Shown here piece after piece: positions 24,296 through 35,139 of a DNA stretch of 64,000 nucleotides. The DNA lies in assembly GCF_902506425.1 (NCBI RefSeq), contig NZ_LR732469.1, positions 1,907,285-1,971,284 of the forward strand, in the 5' to 3' direction. Numbering within the stretch: the stretch's first letter is position 1; every line of letters begins with the position of its first letter. Position numbers and translations under genes: made by a program. Below the pieces are notes generated by a model that worked only from the letters and a program-made list of their open reading frames with translations, had not been told where the DNA came from and did not search any database. The DNA comes from Novosphingobium sp. 9U (GTDB lineage Bacteria; Pseudomonadota; Alphaproteobacteria; Sphingomonadales; Sphingomonadaceae).

Positions 24296-26017
24296 GTGAC
24301 CCGCAAGGCCGCCCTCCTCGCCGCTGCTCTGGTGAGCACGCTCCTGACCTCGCCTGCCATCGCGCAACAACCCGCTGCCCCGGCCCCCCTCCCCGCCGCG
24401 ACCGTGCAGCAGGCATCTCGGCCCAACTTCCTGGTGATCGTGGCGGACGACCTCGGCTGGTCGGACCTGGGAGCCTTCGGCGGCGAGATCGCCACTCCGA
24501 ACCTGGATAGCCTGGCCAACAAGGGCGTGCGGTTCACCGGCTTCCACACGGCCCCGACATGCTCGCCGACGCGCTCGATCCTGCTGAGCGGGGTCGATAA
24601 CCACGAAGCGGGCATCGGCACGATGGTGGAACAGCGCCCGGCCTCGCTGGCGCAAAGGCCTGGTTACGAGGGTTATCTCAACGACCGTGTGGCGTCGATT
24701 GCCGAACTGCTGCAGCAAGGCGGATATCGCACGCTGATGGCGGGTAAGTGGCACCTGGGACTGACGCCGGAGCGGGGCCCTGCCGCACGCGGGTTCGAGC
24801 GCTCCTATGCCCTGGTGCAGGGCTTGGGCAACCACTTCGGCGCCGATCAGGGTGGTGCTTGGAAGAAGGCGAACGCCAATCCGACATACCGCGAGAACGG
24901 CAAGCTCGTGCAGTATCCCAAGGGGCGCTACTCGGCCGACTACTTTGCCGACCGCCTGATCGGCTTCCTCGACGAGGCACCCAACGACAGGCCGTTCTTC
25001 GCCTACCTGCCCTTCACTACGCCGCATTGGCCCATGCAAGCGCCTCCCGAAACGAGCGCGAAGTACAAGGGCCGCTACGACGCCGGCTATGAAGTGCTGC
25101 GTGCCGAGCGCCTCGAGCGACAGAAGCGCTTGGGCCTCGCACCGCTCGACCAGACGCCGCATCCGCTCGAAAAGGTGAAGCCTTGGGCCAGCCTATCGGC
25201 CGAAGAGAAAGCCATCGAGTCCCGCAAGATGGAAGTCTACGCCGCGATGGTCGACCAGATGGACCAGAACGTCGGCCGGGTGATTGCGGAACTCAAGCGC
25301 CGCGGCACGTACGACAACACGGTGATCATCTTTCTCGCCGACAATGGCCCCGAAGGAAACGAGATCGATGCTCCGTTCCAGGTTCGCAACGTCCCGGGCG
25401 GCGCCAAGCGCTTGGGCATCGACAACAGCTTAAACAACATCGGCAATGCCACGTCGTATGTAGGCTATGGCGCTGGCTGGGCGCAGGCGAACAGCTCGCC
25501 CTCCTGGTTGGTGAAGGGCTACCCTACCGAGGGCGGCACGCGCGTAACGGCGTTCGCTGCAGGCAAGGGCGTTGTCGGCGACCGCATCTCGCGCGGCTAC
25601 ATCAGCGTGGCGGACGTTGCTCCGACGCTGCTCTCACTCGCCGGCATCGGTCAGCCCGAGACGTTCAAGGGCCGGCCAATCCTGCCGTTCGAAGGCAAGA
25701 GCCTCGTGCCGGTCCTGGAAGGCAAGGCTACCGAGATCCACGGGCCTGCCGAGCCGATCGGCACGGAGCTGTTCTACCGGCGCGCGCTCCGCAAGGGGGA
25801 CTGGAAGGCCGTCTACCTGCCCAAGAGCCAGGACGCTTACCCGCGCGACGCCGTGGGAGAGGGCAAGTGGCAGCTGTTCAACCTGGCAACCGACCCGGCC
25901 GAGTCCAAGGACCTGGCCCAGGCCTTGCCGGACAAGCTGGCCGAACTCGTCGCCGATTGGGATCGCTATGCCGCGACGAAGGGCGTTGCACTTCCTGAGA
26001 GCAAACCAGCAAAATAG
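24296..26017 (+). CDS. Type I arylsulfatase, exported
   Basis: The 573-residue enzyme has a signal peptide (ending about AIAQQ) and the sulfatase core: FLVIVADDLGWSDLG binds calcium through DD, APTCSPTRSILLSG holds the FGly signature C89-S-P-T-R93, then AGKWHLG and, near residue 350, FLADNGPEGNE. Overall it resembles Pseudomonas AtsA-type arylsulfatases, which hydrolyse sulfate esters. An FGE with intact cysteines lies in the same locus to activate Cys89. It starts with GTG; GGAA lies 9 bp upstream. The signal peptide places it in the periplasm, so FGE must act before export, or the protein is moved folded or half-folded. Substrate unknown. Confidence 0.94.
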   Translation: MTRKAALLAAALVSTLLTSPAIAQQPAAPAPLPAATVQQASRPNFLVIVADDLGWSDLGAFGGEIATPNLDSLANKGVRFTGFHTAPTCSPTRSILLSGVDNHEAGIGTMVEQRPASLAQRPGYEGYLNDRVASIAELLQQGGYRTLMAGKWHLGLTPERGPAARGFERSYALVQGLGNHFGADQGGAWKKANANPTYRENGKLVQYPKGRYSADYFADRLIGFLDEAPNDRPFFAYLPFTTPHWPMQAPPETSAKYKGRYDAGYEVLRAERLERQKRLGLAPLDQTPHPLEKVKPWASLSAEEKAIESRKMEVYAAMVDQMDQNVGRVIAELKRRGTYDNTVIIFLADNGPEGNEIDAPFQVRNVPGGAKRLGIDNSLNNIGNATSYVGYGAGWAQANSSPSWLVKGYPTEGGTRVTAFAAGKGVVGDRISRGYISVADVAPTLLSLAGIGQPETFKGRPILPFEGKSLVPVLEGKATEIHGPAEPIGTELFYRRALRKGDWKAVYLPKSQDAYPRDAVGEGKWQLFNLATDPAESKDLAQALPDKLAELVADWDRYAATKGVALPESKPAK

Positions 26018-26027
26018 GTGCGCGCGC

Positions 26028-26043
26028 CTCGAGTTCGCTCGAG
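26028..26043 (+). terminator. Small UUCG hairpin after arylsulfatase
   Basis: CTCGAG, loop TTCG and CTCGAG form a 6-bp stem with a stable UUCG tetraloop 11 bp after the sulfatase stop. There is no T-tract, so termination strength is uncertain. Confidence 0.35.
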
Positions 26044-26228
26044 CGTATCGCGCTGGCGAGCAAGGTCCATAGGCAGGGGCCATCCTCTTCCACGCCCCTT
26101 GTTCGAGCGGCTCCGGGCAACGATCTGCGCACTCGGCAACCGCTGCTTAAATCGCGCGGGCTCTCCCCTCGCGACTTTCCTGCGGTCAGTCAGAGCAGCC
26201 GTTCGGTTCCCTACCTGTTGGCATTCAC

Positions 26229-26926
<698 letters not shown>

Positions 26927-26930
<4 letters not shown>

Positions 26931-29596
26931 GTCATCGTCCTGGCGTCGATGTCGCGGATGAGCAACGTTTCTGGAATGCGGATGGTGAAGCAGGCGCCGC
27001 GTGGGGCGGCGTTATTGGCGGCTTCGACCGACAGCCCCATCGCTTCGGCAAAGGCCTTGACGATGGCGAGACCGAGGCCAGTGCCGTGCTGCACTCGGTC
27101 CGAGCCTTCCAGGCGGGTGAACGTGTCGAACACGCGGCGCTCCTGGCCCTCGGCGATCCCGGGGCCTTGGTCGATTACGGAGAGCAGCAGGGCGTCGGGC
27201 AATCGGCGGGCGCGGATGGCGATCGGCGTTCCGGGATCGGCATAGCGACCCGCGTTGTCCAGCAGGTTGATCAGGCAGTGGTGCAGCAGAACCGGGTCGA
27301 GCCGGACAAGTGGGATATCCGGCGGAATGTCGACGACGATCTCGTGCCCCTGCAGCGAAGCGCGACTGTCGTGGACGGCACCGGCCACAGCGTCGAGCAG
27401 TTCGGTAGCCTCTGCCTTCATCGGCAGTGCGCCTGCCTCCACTCGTGCCATGTCGAGCAGGTTGGCCACGAAGCGGTTGAGGCGTTGCGCCTCGGTGCCG
27501 ATCGTTTCGGCGAGCGCCGGGCTTGGATCGCGCTGCATTTCCTGCGCCGCCGACATGATGGTGGTGAGCGGCGTACGCAGATCGTGTCCGACGGACGACA
27601 GCAGCGCCGAACGCAGCCGGTCGCGCTCGCCGATCGCCTGTGCCTGCAGGTTCTCTTCCTCCAGCGCCAGGCGGTCGAGGGCAACCGAGGCTTGAACCAG
27701 CAGGCTCATCAGCAGTGGCAACTGGTCGGAGCGCACTGGATCGCCGGCGTCGGCACGGGCGACACCGAGCACGCCGAGCACCCCGCGTGAGGTGTGCAAG
27801 GGGTGGAACAGCCAGTCGGATGCCGTCAACGTCGCAGACCCCCTGCCTGCGGGCTGCGCGTTGGCGATCGCCCACTGCGCGGCGGCAAGCTCGATCTGGT
27901 CGAGGCGATCCTCGGGTGGATAGGCCGCGCGCAGCTCGGGTCCGGTCTCTGACGGCAGCAGCAGCACCGCACGTGCATCCAGCAGCCGGGCGACTTCCGC
28001 GCAGATCGCCTGCATCAGCGCGTCGCGGGTGACGGCCTGGGTGAGCTGGCGCGAGAAACTGGCCAGCGCGGCGTTCTGCCGGGCGCTGTGGGCGGCGATG
28101 TCGGCCTGCGCCCTCACCCGCGCGGCGAACTGGCTGGTGACCACGGCGACGCCGAGCAGGACAATGATGCTGACCACGTTCTCGGGGTTGCTGACCGTCA
28201 GCGTGCCGGTGGGCGGCAGGAAGAAAAAGTTGTAGGCCAGGCTAGCGGCGATCCCGGAGAACAGGCCGGCGCGAAGGCCATAGCTTGCCGCCGCGATCAT
28301 CACCGGCACCAGGAACAGCAGCGCGACGTTCCCGAGGTCGAGCACTGCAAGCAGCAGGCGGCCGACGATCGCCACCGCGCCCACCAGCAATAGCGACCAG
28401 AGGTAATGGAGCGGGTTGCCCCAGCGCCCCGGCGGCTTGGCTTGCCGTGCCGGCGCGCGGACGGTGGCGGTCTCACCGGGCAGGACGTGGATGGCAACAT
28501 CGCCGAGCGTGCGCACCAGGCGATCGACGACTGAGCCGTTGCGCAGCTCGAACCACCAGGATCGCGCCGACTTGCCGAGCACGATCTGTGTCGCCCGCGC
28601 CTCGCCCGCAAACCGGCTGATCCCTTCGACCACGCCCACTGCAGGCACGCTGGCCGTCGCAGCGCCGAGCCGCGAGGCCAGCGCCAGCGTGTCGGCGAGC
28701 TGGCGGCGGTCTTCGGCGGAGAAATGCTGGTCGCGCCGCGTCTCGATGTGGATCGCCGTCCACGGCGCCCGGAGCGCGTCGGCGAGGCGCTTGCCGGCGC
28801 GGACCAGACCGGCGGCGTGGGGGTGCTCGCTGACCGCGACGACGATCCTCTCGCCGACCGCGAAGCTGCCGGCCAGCGCATGGGCGCGCACGTGCTCCAG
28901 CATCTGCGCGTCGACCGCTTGCGCCGCGCGGCGCAGCGCCAGTTCGCGTAGCGCGGTGAGATTCGATTTGGAGAAGAAGTGGCCGAGCGCCCGCGTGGCC
29001 TCATGCGGCACGTAGACCTTGCCGTCCTTCAACCGCCCGATCAGTTCGTCGGGCGGGATGTCGACGACCTCGATCTCGGCCTGCTCGAGCACCGAGTCCG
29101 GCACGGTCTCCCGCACCCGCACGCGCGTGAACGAAGCGACCACGTCGTTGAGGCTCTCGACGTGCTGGATGTTGAGGGTGGAGTAGACGTCGATCCCGGC
29201 CGCCAGCAGCTCCTCGATATCCTGGTAGCGCTTGGGATGGCGGCTGCCGAGCGCGTTGGTGTGCGCCAGTTCGTCGACGAGCACCAGCTGCGGGCGCCGT
29301 TCGAGCACGGCGTCGAGGTCCATCTCGCCCAGGCTGTGCCCGGCATGGTCGACGGCGCGGCGGGGTACGATCTCATGGCCCTCGACCAGCGCCTCGGTCT
29401 CACACCGACCATGCGTCTCGACCACCCCGATCACCACGTCGACACCGGCATCGCGGCGCTGGCGGCCTTCCGTCAGCATCTCCCAGGTCTTGCCGACGCC
29501 CGGCGCCGCGCCCAGGAAGACCTTCAAACGGCCACGGCCCTCCTGCGCGGCGGCACGCAGGAGGGCTTCGGGAGAGGGACGATCGTCGGCGTTCAC
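26927..29596 (-). CDS. kdpD: Potassium-sensing histidine kinase KdpD
   Basis: The 889-residue kinase has the KdpD N-terminal domain with Walker A GAAPGVGKT (about 29-37) and Walker B-like LVLVDELAHTN, then a universal-stress-like domain (about 250-370). Four clustered membrane helices follow (about 400-500; YLWSLLLVGAVAIVGRLLLA and following), then a GAF-like region, HisKA with HDLRTPLTTI (His near 670), and HATPase with N and G boxes (LINLLDNAGRY, GTGLGLAIVKAFAEAMG). It senses low potassium or ionic stress at the inner membrane and phosphorylates KdpE. It overlaps kdpC by 4 bp and kdpE by 4 bp. Confidence 0.96.
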
Positions 29597-30183
29597 CGCG
29601 ACGGCTTAGCGGATGCACCATCCAGGCGTCGATTCAACTCGAACACGTTGACCCGTGGCTCGCCGATGAAGCCGAAGATCGGGCGCTCGATGTTGCGTTC
29701 GACCAGCCGCTGGACGGCGGTGGGATCGAGGCCGCGCGTCCGTGCCACCCGGTTCACCTGGAACAAGGCCGCCTCGGGGCTGATATGGGGGTCCAGCCCC
29801 GAGGCAGAAGTCGTCACCAGGTCGGGCGGAACAGGTCGACCGGGTGCATCGGCTTGGTTGGCGGCCACGTCGGCCTTCACCCGGTCGGCCAGCGCTTGCG
29901 AGGTGGGGCCAAGGTTCGAACCCGACGAGGCCAGGCCGTCGTAGCCCTTGCCTGCGGCCGAGGGCCGGGTGTGGAAATAGCGCGCCGAGGTGAAGGCCTG
30001 CCCGACCACGGTCGAGCCCACGACCTTGCCGCCATCCGTGACCAGGCTGCCGTTGGCCTGGCTCGGGAACGCCGCTTGCGCGACGCCGGTGATCGCCAGC
30101 GGGTACGCCACGCCGAGCAGCAGCGCTAACAGCAGCGTCATGATGAGCGCGGGGCGGAGGGATGAGAGGATGTCGTTGTTCAT
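29593..30183 (-). CDS. kdpC: K+-transporting ATPase subunit C, KdpC
   Basis: The 196-residue single-pass protein has an N-terminal membrane helix (LIMTLLLALLLGVAYPLAIT) and the KdpC periplasmic domain with YFHTRPSAAG, GSNLGPTSQAL, LVTTSASGLDPHISPEAA and VNVFELNRRLD. KdpC stabilises the KdpFABC complex. It starts 12 bp after the kdpB stop and overlaps kdpD. Confidence 0.96.
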   Translation of the reverse strand: MNNDILSSLRPALIMTLLLALLLGVAYPLAITGVAQAAFPSQANGSLVTDGGKVVGSTVVGQAFTSARYFHTRPSAAGKGYDGLASSGSNLGPTSQALADRVKADVAANQADAPGRPVPPDLVTTSASGLDPHISPEAALFQVNRVARTRGLDPTAVQRLVERNIERPIFGFIGEPRVNVFELNRRLDGASAKPSR

Positions 30184-30195
30184 GGTTCGCCCTCC

Positions 30196-32226
30196 TCAGG
30201 CGAGACCTAGGCCGTTGACGGCCAGGTCGATGAGCTTGATGCCGATGAATGGCGCGAACAGACCGCCCAGACCGTAGACCGCAAGGTTGCGGGCGAGCAG
30301 TGGCCCCGCTCCCATCGGCTTGTACGTCACGCCCCGCAGTGCGAGCGGCACCAGCAGCGGGATGATCAGCGCGTTGAAGATGATCGCGGACAGGATGGCG
30401 CTTTGCGGCGTGCCGAGCCCCATCACGTTGAGCACGCCCAGCCCTGGATAGAGCACCACAAACATGGCCGGAATGATCGCGAAGTACTTGGCGACGTCGT
30501 TCGCCACCGAGAACGTCGTCAGCGCGCCGCGGGTCATCAGCAGCTGCTTTCCCAAGCCCACGACCTCGATCAGCTTGGTCGGATCACTGTCGAGATCGAC
30601 CATGTTGCCTGCTTCGCGCGCGGCCTGGGTGCCGGTGTTCATGGCGACGCCGACATCGGCTTGAGCAAGCGCGGGCGCGTCGTTGGTGCCGTCACCGCAC
30701 ATCGCTACCAGGCGCCCGCCGGCCTGCTCCTTGCGGATCAGCGCCAGCTTGTCCTCGGGCGTCGCTTCGGCGAGAAAGTCGTCGACCCCTGCTTCGGCCG
30801 CGATGGATGAGGCGGTGAGCGGGTTGTCGCCGGTGATCATGACCGTGCGGATGCCCATCTGGCGCAGCTCGCCGAAGCGCTCGCGGATACCGGCCTTGAC
30901 GATGTCCTTAAGGAAGATCGCGCCGAGCAGCCGGCCGTCCACCGCCACCGCCAGCGGGGTACCGCCGGCGCGGGCGATCTCGTCCGTGACGCGGCGCAGC
31001 TCGGTCGCCGCGGCCGTGCTGTCCGCGCCGGGATTGGCCTTGAGCACGGCTTGCACCGCGCCTTTCTGGATCACTCGGCCTCCCGTGTTCACCCCGGAGA
31101 TGCGCGTTTGCGCGGTGAACGGGATCACCTCGGCGCCATCGGGCAAAGCCGCGAGATCGAGGCCGAACGTCTCACGCGCCAGCACCACGATCGATCGGCC
31201 TTCGGGCGTCTCGTCCGCGAGGCTGGCAAGCAAGGCCGCTTCCGCCAGTGCACTCACTTCGGTGCCGTCGACAGGACGGAACTCGGTCGCCTGGCGGTCG
31301 CCGATGGTGATCGTTCCGGTCTTGTCGAGCAGCAGCACGTCGATATCGCCAGCGGCCTCCACCGCACGCCCGGACTTCGCCAGCACGTTGAAGCGCACCA
31401 GGCGGTCCATGCCGGCAATGCCGATGGCCGAGAGCAGCGCAGCGATGGTCGTGGGGATCAGCGTGATCAGCAGCGCCGCCAGGATCGCGACCGGCACGCT
31501 GCCGCCGGCATAGCTGGCGAAGGCGGGAATGGTGCCCACCGCGATCAGGAAGATGATCGTGAGGCCGACCAGCAGCAGCGTCAGCGCGATCTCGTTGGGC
31601 GTCTTCTGCCGCTCGGCCCCTTCGACCAGCGCGATCATGCGATCGAGGAAGCCTTGGCCCGGATCAACCGTAACGCGCACGCGGATCTCGTCGGAGATGA
31701 CGCGGGTGCCGGCAGTCACCGCCGAACGGTCGCCGCCGGCTTCGCGGATCACCGGAGCGCTCTCCCCGGTGATCGCGGCCTCGTTGACCGAGGCGACACC
31801 AGAGACGACTTCACCATCCGAGGGGATGAGATCGCCGGTCCCCACCAGCACCACGTCGCCCTTGCGCAGCGCGCTGGCGGGCACGTCCTCGATGCCGGCG
31901 CCCTTGACGCGCTTGGCAGTGAGTTCCGCCTTGGTGGCGCGCAGCGAAGCGGCCTGCGCCTTGCCGCGCCCTTCAGCCAGCGCCTCGGCAAAGGTGCCGA
32001 ACAGTACCGTCAGCCACAGCCAAACCACCAGCTGCAGCTTGAAGCCGAGCGCGAGGCCGTCGTTACCGACGACCAGCAGCACTGTCAGCAGCAGTGCGAC
32101 GATGGCGGTGGTGAACATCACCGGATTGCGGATCAGCTCGCGCGGATCGAGCTTGCGAAAGGCATCGCCGATCGCCGGAACGATCAGCTTGGCCGTGAAC
32201 ATCGATTGGTTTTCGGATCTGGCCAT
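30196..32226 (-). CDS. kdpB: K+-transporting P-type ATPase subunit B, KdpB
   Basis: KdpB is the ATP-hydrolysing subunit of the high-affinity potassium pump. The 676-residue protein has the actuator TGES motif in [12 protein letters not shown], the phosphorylation motif DKTGTITIG, and the hinge motif [16 protein letters not shown], plus membrane segments including the [20 protein letters not shown] region. ATG 32226 is the KdpB start; the frame stays open far upstream over kdpA, but that is a shadow. It is 11 bp after kdpA. Confidence 0.97.
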   Translation of the reverse strand: MARSENQSMFTAKLIVPAIGDAFRKLDPRELIRNPVMFTTAIVALLLTVLLVVGNDGLALGFKLQLVVWLWLTVLFGTFAEALAEGRGKAQAASLRATKAELTAKRVKGAGIEDVPASALRKGDVVLVGTGDLIPSDGEVVSGVASVNEAAITGESAPVIREAGGDRSAVTAGTRVISDEIRVRVTVDPGQGFLDRMIALVEGAERQKTPNEIALTLLLVGLTIIFLIAVGTIPAFASYAGGSVPVAILAALLITLIPTTIAALLSAIGIAGMDRLVRFNVLAKSGRAVEAAGDIDVLLLDKTGTITIGDRQATEFRPVDGTEVSALAEAALLASLADETPEGRSIVVLARETFGLDLAALPDGAEVIPFTAQTRISGVNTGGRVIQKGAVQAVLKANPGADSTAAATELRRVTDEIARAGGTPLAVAVDGRLLGAIFLKDIVKAGIRERFGELRQMGIRTVMITGDNPLTASSIAAEAGVDDFLAEATPEDKLALIRKEQAGGRLVAMCGDGTNDAPALAQADVGVAMNTGTQAAREAGNMVDLDSDPTKLIEVVGLGKQLLMTRGALTTFSVANDVAKYFAIIPAMFVVLYPGLGVLNVMGLGTPQSAILSAIIFNALIIPLLVPLALRGVTYKPMGAGPLLARNLAVYGLGGLFAPFIGIKLIDLAVNGLGLA

Positions 32227-32237
32227 GGTGCAAGTCC

Positions 32238-33941
32238 TCAGAAGAGCTGGCCGCGGACCATCGCGAGATGATCGGCGATCGGTCCAAGTGCGAGGCTGGG
32301 CAGGAACGTGAGGCCGCCCACGATCAGCACGATGCCGATCAACAGCGCGGTCCACAGTGGGCCGGTCGTTGGGAAGCTGCCGGTGGTCTCGGGCGTGTGC
32401 TTCTTCGCCGCAAGACTGCCGGCGACCGCCAGCACCGGCACGATGACAAAGAACCGCCCGATCCACATCGCCACGCCCAGCAGCCCGTCGTAGAACGGCG
32501 TGCTGGCGGTCAGCCCGGCAAATGCGGACCCGTTGTTCCCCACGGCCGACGTGAAGGCGTAAAGGATCTCTGAAAAGCCGTGCGGCCCCTTGTTGAGCGG
32601 TCCGGCGAGGCCTGCTTGGGTCACCGAGGCGGTGGCCGTGAAGCTCAGGATCACCAGCGGCAGCACCGCGATTGCCAGCACCGCCAGCTTGACCTCGCGG
32701 CTCTCGATCTTCTTGCCGACGTATTCGGGCGTGCGGCCGACCATCAGGCCGGCGACGAACACCGCGAGTATGGCGAACAGCAGGAAGCCGTAGATGCCGG
32801 CGCCGACGCCGCCGATCACGACTTCGCCCAGTTGCATGTTGAACAGCGGGATCATGCCGCCCAGCGCCGTGAAGCTGTCGTGCATGGCGTTCACCGCACC
32901 GCACGAGGCAGCGGTGGTGACCGCCGAGAACAGTGCGGAGGCGGCGACGCCGAAGCGCACCTCCTTGCCCTCCAGATTACCGCCAGAGACACCCAGGCTA
33001 TGCAGCACCGGGTTACCGGCGGCCTCCTGCCAGTAGACGACGGTCACGCCGGCCAGGAAGATCGTCACCATCGCAGCGAGGATCGCCCAGCCCTGGCGCG
33101 TGTTGCCGACCGCTTTGCCGAAAGTGTGGGTCAGGCCAAAGCCAATCAGGAAGATCGACAGCATCTGCACGAAGTTGGTCAGCGCCGTCGGGTTCTCGAA
33201 CGGGTGCGCCGAGTTGGCGTTGAAGAAGCCGCCGCCATTGGTGCCCAGCATCTTGATCGCCTCCTGAGAAGCGACCGGCCCGAGCGCGAGAGTCTGCCTG
33301 GCGCCCTCCAGCGTGCTGACCTCGACCGAGCCTGCCAGCGTCTGCGGCACCCCGCTCGCCACAAGGTACAGCGCATAGACCACGCTCAAGGGCAGCAGCA
33401 GGTAGAGCGTCAGCCGCGTCATGTCGGCCCAGAAATTTCCGAGCCCGCTCGCGCTGCGCCGCGCGAACCCGCGAAACAGCGCAAAGGCGAGCGCAATACC
33501 GGTCGCGGCCGAGAGGAAGTTATGGATTGTCAGCGCCAGCATCTGGCTGAGGTTCGACATGGTCGATTCCCCCGCATAGCTCTGCCAGTTGGTGTTGGTG
33601 GCAAAGCTGACGGCGGTGTTGAACGCCAGGTGCTCGCTCACTGCGCCGAGCCCTTGCGGGTTCAGCGGCAGCAGCGCCTGCGCCCTCAGCAGAGCGTAAG
33701 TCAGCAGCAGCAACGCCGCGTTGAACACCAGCATGTGCACCGCATAGCGGCGCCACGACTGATCCTCCTGCGGGTCGATGCCGGACAGGCGGTAGAACCC
33801 GCGCTCCACCGGTCCTAAAACGGCATGCAGCGGGGTTCGCCGCCCTTCGTACAAGGCGAAGAGCCACAGCCCGACCGGCTTGGTGAGTGCCAGCAGCACA
33901 CCTATGAACAGGGCGATGAGGAGCCATCCCTGAAGGGTCAT
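32238..33941 (-). CDS. kdpA: K+-transporting ATPase subunit A, KdpA
   Basis: KdpA is the channel-like potassium-binding subunit. The 567-residue membrane protein has ten or so helices and selectivity-filter loops such as [53 protein letters not shown] and [11 protein letters not shown], all in KdpA order. The ATG lies 13 bp after the kdpF stop. Confidence 0.97.
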   Translation of the reverse strand: MTLQGWLLIALFIGVLLALTKPVGLWLFALYEGRRTPLHAVLGPVERGFYRLSGIDPQEDQSWRRYAVHMLVFNAALLLLTYALLRAQALLPLNPQGLGAVSEHLAFNTAVSFATNTNWQSYAGESTMSNLSQMLALTIHNFLSAATGIALAFALFRGFARRSASGLGNFWADMTRLTLYLLLPLSVVYALYLVASGVPQTLAGSVEVSTLEGARQTLALGPVASQEAIKMLGTNGGGFFNANSAHPFENPTALTNFVQMLSIFLIGFGLTHTFGKAVGNTRQGWAILAAMVTIFLAGVTVVYWQEAAGNPVLHSLGVSGGNLEGKEVRFGVAASALFSAVTTAASCGAVNAMHDSFTALGGMIPLFNMQLGEVVIGGVGAGIYGFLLFAILAVFVAGLMVGRTPEYVGKKIESREVKLAVLAIAVLPLVILSFTATASVTQAGLAGPLNKGPHGFSEILYAFTSAVGNNGSAFAGLTASTPFYDGLLGVAMWIGRFFVIVPVLAVAGSLAAKKHTPETTGSFPTTGPLWTALLIGIVLIVGGLTFLPSLALGPIADHLAMVRGQLF

Positions 33942-33954
33942 GGTCGTACCCTCG

Positions 33955-34044
33955 CTAGAACCGCTCGGGCCGCGCGAGCACGGCGACGAGGTAGACGAGA
34001 AGGCCCAGCGCGGTCAGCCCGCCCAGCCACAGATCGATGGTCAT
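33955..34044 (-). CDS. kdpF: K+-transporting ATPase small subunit KdpF
   Basis: This 29-residue single-helix peptide ([20 protein letters not shown] then ending ARPERF) has the KdpF pattern and the conserved RPERF end. KdpF stabilises the Kdp complex in the inner membrane. It is the gene directly before kdpA. Confidence 0.93.
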   Translation of the reverse strand: MTIDLWLGGLTALGLLVYLVAVLARPERF

Positions 34045-34056
34045 GACGCCCGCCCC

Positions 34057-34140
34057 TCACGCACGGTCGCACAAGGCGGCATAGCCAAGGCTCGCCGCCA
34101 GCAAGGTGAGGATCAGGCCGACCCAGAGGATGTCCTGCAT
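34057..34140 (-). CDS. 27-residue single-helix membrane peptide at the head of the kdp operon
   Basis: An ATG at 34140 with AGGAG 9 bp upstream opens a 27-codon frame: a hydrophobic helix (ILWVGLILTLLAASLGYAAL) followed by a polar CDRA end. Its stop is 12 bp before the kdpF start, so it looks like the first gene of the operon. Small proteins ending in a Cys-Asp/Glu-Arg pattern are seen ahead of kdpF in other bacteria, as far as I recall, but have no assigned role. It could be an extra small pump subunit or a leader peptide. Confidence 0.6.
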   Translation of the reverse strand: MQDILWVGLILTLLAASLGYAALCDRA

Positions 34141-34150
34141 TGTGATGCTC

Positions 34151-34192
34151 CTGCAGGTCGTCGCCGCGGAGAGCGGCGGCCAGAACCTGCAG
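34151..34192 (-). promoter_or_regulatory. Long hairpin in the kdp leader region
   Basis: CTGCAGGT (34151-34158) pairs with ACCTGCAG (34185-34192), and inside it CGCCGC (34162-34167) pairs with GCGGCG (34173-34178) around GGAGA. On the minus strand this lies just before the first kdp-operon ORF, 10 bp upstream of its start, overlapping its RBS region. It could be an mRNA control structure or a cruciform operator. Confidence 0.45.
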
Positions 34193-34370
34193 TCGATCTA
34201 TTGAGCCGTTTCACCATAGGAAATCGAGACGAGGAAACCCCGCACCGCGTAGGAATGTCGTATGATTTCGACAGCCGCGCGCCGACCACAACGGTAAGGC
34301 GCCTGACGGTACCTCCGCCGGAGCCATGAGCAGCAAGCCGATCGCGACACACGAACGCTGCTGCCGCGAC

Positions 34371-34919
34371 TCAATCGCCCTGCCCGGTCCGGAGTTCATG
34401 CTGCCTTGGGTAGGAACCCAGGGTGATGGTCATCCCCAAGGCAAGCAGCATCATGACGACAGAAAGCTGGATCAAGAGATCGTAGCTGCCCCAGGCGTCA
34501 TGCAATGCACCATAGGCCGCTGGCGCACCGCCGGCTCCCACCCCGAACGCCGCATACTGGATGCCGTAGAGCTCGCTGAAGTGCCTCTGCCCGAAGTAGC
34601 GCGCCGTCATGTACGCGACGAGGTCGAACTCGGCGCCCGCGACGAGGCCCAGCGTCACGACCACGCCCACGACGGCCGCGGCGCCCACGTGCGGAATTCC
34701 AAGCAGGAGCAGCGCGAGGACAGCGGGGACCACCAGCACGGCGCAGACCAGAGGCGCCCAGAAACGATCGAGGAGATAGCCGGAAAGCACGCGACCGCCG
34801 GTGATGCTGAACGCCATGGCCGCCAGCGTGCTCGTTGCCCGCTGCTCGGAGATGCCCCGCTCCAGCAGCAGCTGGAACATATTGGGCACCAGACCGCTGA
34901 CGCCGAACGCAAGCAGCAC
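34371..34919 (-). pseudogene. MFS transporter, C-terminal half only
   Basis: The 182-residue frame holds about six membrane helices that match the second half of an MFS permease (VSGLVPNMFQLLLERGISEQ, ITGGRVLSGYLLDRFWAPLV, TARYFGQRHFSELYGIQYAA). The first six helices are missing, and the upstream 220 bp encode nothing like them. A GTG at 34919 has a perfect AAGGAG 5 bp upstream, so a half-protein could still be made. It ends 230 bp from the kdp operon's first ORF (34141-34370, apart from the leader hairpin, holds no gene I can support). Confidence 0.7.
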
Positions 34920-35139
34920 CGCCGCTCCTTGTCGTACTCGTACATGTCGATGGCGATGAGGATTGACGCTCCGCTTGCAAGCCTACGAAGAAATACATGG
35001 GGCTCAGCATGCTAGCCTGGCCATCGTCCTGAATTCTTGCCCTGGGCGAGCCGTTGCGCCTGCCCTGGAAAGCTGAGCGTCGCGCGAACCGCATCGTGGC
35101 CTGGGCGTTGACCCTGCTCAACCGCAGCAGGATTTCCGC

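Noticed and set aside
30196..32904. A 902-codon KdpB-like frame
   Set aside because: Only residues from [10 protein letters not shown] (32226) onward match KdpB; the earlier part is antisense-like noise within kdpA.
32242..33935. Plus-strand frames over kdpA (for example 32580-33818)
   Set aside because: Shadow frames of a highly GC-rich membrane-protein gene.
34326..35015. A 229-codon frame on the plus strand
   Set aside because: It is antisense to the half MFS gene and has no domain.
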